Origin: an uncultured Eubacteriales bacterium
Lineage (GTDB): Bacteria; Bacillota; Clostridia; Oscillospirales; Acutalibacteraceae
Assembly: GCA_900319615.1 (NCBI GenBank)
Contig: ONPE01000117.1
Location: 1-9,108 of the forward strand
DNA length: 9,108 bases
Direction of reading: 5' to 3'
Part shown: piece by piece, positions 7,198-9,108 of the stretch
Position numbering within the stretch: position 1 is the first letter of the stretch
Layout of the letters: every line of letters begins with the position of its first letter
The notes under the pieces: generated by a model
The model's input: only the letters and a program-made list of their open reading frames with translations
What the model was told of the DNA's origin: nothing
Databases searched by the model: none
Made by a program: the position numbers and the translations under genes

Positions 7198-9108
7198 ATG
7201 ATGAAAAAAATTAGAAAACCCGTCAGCATATTGCTGGTCTTTATGATGATCGTCAGCCTGTTCACAGTGGTTCCGATCTCGGCTGGCGCGACGGATTATA
7301 CCGAAGATTACGTGTATCTCGAAGATCTTGTCGCAGGGGACACACTCTCTGCTACTGACAACGGCGATTTGTTATTAAATTGTCAAGAGTATTCCGTTAT
7401 CATTAAAGGCGGTACTTACAGAGAGAGACGGGGTTTTGAACCTCAAGCAGATGATATTCAGTTCCAAGAAGAACAAGCTAGGTATATGTTTATTATGCGA
7501 GATCATTACGGTCCATTATTGAATGTAGCCACTCAAGATGATAATCTAGAGTATTATCCTCTTGATGCAGAAGGTAATGTATCAGACAAATGGTATGTCC
7601 TTTCTAACGAGAACAACACAGTCACCCTCGCCGGTTATGTTCCTGCTCCCGCTCCCACCGAAGCTCCCGCTCCCGAAACCTTCAAGGTATATGTCAAGAA
7701 GCTGACCGGCGGAACCTTCACCATAGAAAATCTTACCGGCGAGACCACTGTTGCTCAGCTAAAGGAAATCATAGCGGATCAAATCGGCATTCCCGTCACC
7801 GCGCAGCAAATGTTGGTTTTTGCCGGCAAGCAGCTCGAAGACGCAAAAACTCTTGCCGAGTATAATATCGGAGAGGAATCCACAATCCACCTTGTCATAA
7901 GAAGTTACACAGTCACATGGTTGAATTACGATAATTCCGAATTAGGTACAAAAACTGTCCAGTACGGCGCAACCCCGAGCTATGACGGCGAAGCTCCCAC
8001 CAAGCCCGAGGACGCGAACAACACCTACACCTTCGCGGCATGGGACGACGGCTCAACCACCTATATCCTCGGCGTGGATGATCTGCCGCCCGTGACAGGC
8101 AACGTCACCTACACCGCGGTCTTTACAGCTGACCCCAAGCCCACCGAGGCGCCCACCGAGGCTCCGACCTCGGCGAGCGCCCTCACGATAGATGATGTAC
8201 AATCATTGCTGAGTTCAATGAAAGCCATGATCGATGATTATTATGCTCAAGGCGACTGGGACCACGCCTACACGCTGCAGGATTATTATGATTCGTTAGA
8301 TGAGGAATTAGAGTACGCGGACGGGCAAATAACCCCCGAGCTAGAAAGCGCGTATAACGCAGCTTATGAGTATTTCATGACTATCGGCGGCGCAGGCGTC
8401 TCCTACCCCGACGTCAACAATGTCTATAGGGCAACCAATGGGTGGGTTAATGTTACCGTATCAGATCTTCAGCCCGGCGATGTTCTCGTTACTTCAGATA
8501 CTCTGTCGGTACGAAAAGGCGACTGCGACATCGTCCTCGTTGGCGGTACATACTGTGAGGAAGACAATCTTTCTCGAACGTACCCCAATAACGTCACGCT
8601 CGGCAACAATATTAGCTTTCTTTTTGGCGGTAATTATGCCCGCATCATCGATGCGGATAACGCCAAGAATTATGACCCTGTTTACAACAACGCATTAGGC
8701 AACGCCTACATGGTTATTGGTAAAGAAAATGGTACCGTTTACCTCGCGGGCTATTACTTCACCATCTACACCGTAACATGGAAGAACGGCGACGATGTTA
8801 TCAAAACAGACACGGTTGAGGAAGGCGCAACCCCGACCTATGACGGCGAAACTCCCACCAAGGCGGAGGACGAGAACTACACCTACACCTTCGCGGCATG
8901 GGACGACGGCACCACCACCTACATAAACGGCGTGGATGATCTGCCGCCCGTGACAGGCGACGTGACCTACACCGCGGTCTTTACAGCTGACCCCAAGCCC
9001 ACCGAGGCTCCCACAGAAGCTCCGACAGAGGCTCCCACAGAAGCTCCGACAGAGGCTCCCACAGAAGCACCTGTATACACCGTCACATGGATGAACGGCG
9101 ACGAGGTC
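7198..9108 (+). CDS. Secreted modular repeat protein containing a ubiquitin domain (3' end beyond window)
   Basis: Open to the window edge (637 codons, no stop). Start ATG 7198 (followed by ATG 7201) lies 9 nt after AGGAGG (7183-7188). Residues 1-31 are a Sec signal peptide: KKIRK, a hydrophobic core ILLVFMMIVSLFTVV, and cleavage probably after AGA (29-31). Domain A (about 42-148) is unrecognised. A PAPAPTEAPAPE linker follows. Residues 162-235 are a ubiquitin domain. Residues 237-311 and 524-597, and a third copy starting at 627, are repeats beginning YTVTW and ending YTAVFTA, resembling InlB B/Listeria-Bacteroides repeats. Residues 329-397 look helical and acidic. Domain B (about 423-521) resembles domain A: both have DL-x-x-GD-x-L and GGTY, and end LAGY. 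TEAP linkers sit at 316-323 and 602-625. Surface attachment cannot be judged because the C-terminus is missing. Function is unknown; an adhesin or host/protist-interaction role is inference. Confidence 0.93.
   Translation, partial: MMKKIRKPVSILLVFMMIVSLFTVVPISAGATDYTEDYVYLEDLVAGDTLSATDNGDLLLNCQEYSVIIKGGTYRERRGFEPQADDIQFQEEQARYMFIMRDHYGPLLNVATQDDNLEYYPLDAEGNVSDKWYVLSNENNTVTLAGYVPAPAPTEAPAPETFKVYVKKLTGGTFTIENLTGETTVAQLKEIIADQIGIPVTAQQMLVFAGKQLEDAKTLAEYNIGEESTIHLVIRSYTVTWLNYDNSELGTKTVQYGATPSYDGEAPTKPEDANNTYTFAAWDDGSTTYILGVDDLPPVTGNVTYTAVFTADPKPTEAPTEAPTSASALTIDDVQSLLSSMKAMIDDYYAQGDWDHAYTLQDYYDSLDEELEYADGQITPELESAYNAAYEYFMTIGGAGVSYPDVNNVYRATNGWVNVTVSDLQPGDVLVTSDTLSVRKGDCDIVLVGGTYCEEDNLSRTYPNNVTLGNNISFLFGGNYARIIDADNAKNYDPVYNNALGNAYMVIGKENGTVYLAGYYFTIYTVTWKNGDDVIKTDTVEEGATPTYDGETPTKAEDENYTYTFAAWDDGTTTYINGVDDLPPVTGDVTYTAVFTADPKPTEAPTEAPTEAPTEAPTEAPTEAPVYTVTWMNGDEV
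7681..7902 (+). other. Ubiquitin domain encoded within the secreted protein (residues 162-235)
   Basis: Hand alignment to eukaryotic ubiquitin gives about half the positions identical with two single-residue insertions. Matching blocks are VK-x-LTG-x-T-x-T (166-175), GIP (197-199), QQ-x-L-x-FAGKQLED (203-215), and TL-x-x-YNI-x-x-EST-x-HLV-x-R (218-235). The hydrophobic patch is kept as L169, V207 and V233 (ubiquitin L8, I44, V70), with H231 for H68. Lysines matching K6, K27 and K48 (K167, K189, K211) remain; K11, K29, K33 and K63 are replaced. The chain continues SYTVTW after the Arg72 equivalent, so there is no LRGG tail and no free C-terminus: it cannot be conjugated in the usual way. The match is too close for a convergent beta-grasp fold. 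Confidence 0.93.
7906..8130 (+). repeat. Repeat module, copy 1 (YTVTW...YTAVFTA)
   Basis: Encodes residues 237-311 of the secreted protein. The last part (DNA 8071-8150, running into the linker) matches 8929-9008 at 78 of 80 bases, while the start (YTVTWLNYDNS) differs clearly from copy 2 (YTVTWKNGDD). This uneven identity suggests gene conversion or recent module exchange. Confidence 0.8.
8767..8988 (+). repeat. Repeat module, copy 2 (YTVTW...YTAVFTA)
   Basis: Encodes residues 524-597, including the block TYTFAAWDDG and VDDLPPVTG shared with copy 1. A third copy begins at 9076 and runs off the window. Confidence 0.8.
9004..9069 (+). repeat. 24-bp tandem repeat encoding the TEAP linker
   Basis: The 24-bp unit (9004-9027, 9028-9051, then a partial copy to 9069) encodes alternating EAPT steps using two codon patterns for each half. 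The first two units are identical, so copy number may vary between strains. It is a flexible extended linker between surface modules. Confidence 0.9.

Noticed and set aside
8420..8698. Plus-strand 92-codon open frame with a hydrophobic stretch
   Set aside because: It lies in another frame of the secreted protein gene, whose own frame is open across the region and has domain matches.

Overview
The window looks like a chromosome segment of a Gram-positive anaerobe of the Clostridia, most likely a Ruminococcus-type member of the Oscillospiraceae. The grounds are strong AGGAGG-type ribosome binding sites, fairly GC-rich housekeeping genes, a clostridial PRPP-less 'orotate phosphoribosyltransferase-like' protein, and a secreted modular protein with Thr-Glu-Ala-Pro linkers, a linker style I associate with ruminococcal surface and dockerin-bearing proteins. 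The genus is an inference.

Layout. (1) Plus strand, 2-2192: the 3' end of proA, then proC, then a patatin-like hydrolase. Each stop overlaps the next start by 4 bp (ATGA), so this is one translationally coupled unit; proA and proC catalyse the last steps of proline synthesis. proA carries a perfect in-frame 33-bp tandem duplication close to its C-terminus. (2) 2193-3002: a 174-bp leader with several possible hairpins, then a phosphoribosyltransferase-fold protein whose PRPP loop lacks the acidic pair. (3) A hairpin with flanking A and T tracts at 3017-3043 separates two convergent units. (4) Minus strand, 6399 down to 3047: fumC, malic enzyme and an MBL-fold hydrolase, spaced 27 and 25 bp apart, apparently one operon with a promoter near 6430-6458. 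fumC is broken by an out-of-frame loss of roughly 20 nt. Intact, the pair would take fumarate to malate to pyruvate. (5) 6459-7182: a long intergenic region with an orphan plus-strand terminator, nested inverted repeats and an inverted-repeat-ended MITE-like segment. (6) Plus strand, 7198 to the window end: the start of a large secreted protein, still open after 637 codons.

The most striking feature is in that last gene. After a signal peptide, a domain of unknown type and a Pro/Ala/Glu linker, residues 162-235 form a clear ubiquitin domain. About half the positions match eukaryotic ubiquitin in my hand alignment, including the block FAGKQLED and the tail end YNI..EST.HLV.R. It is followed by repeat modules of the InlB/Listeria-Bacteroides type, a helical segment, a second copy of the N-terminal domain and TEAP linkers. 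A ubiquitin domain embedded in an exported bacterial surface-type protein, without the C-terminal Gly-Gly, suggests acquisition from a eukaryote and re-use as a binding or mimicry module.
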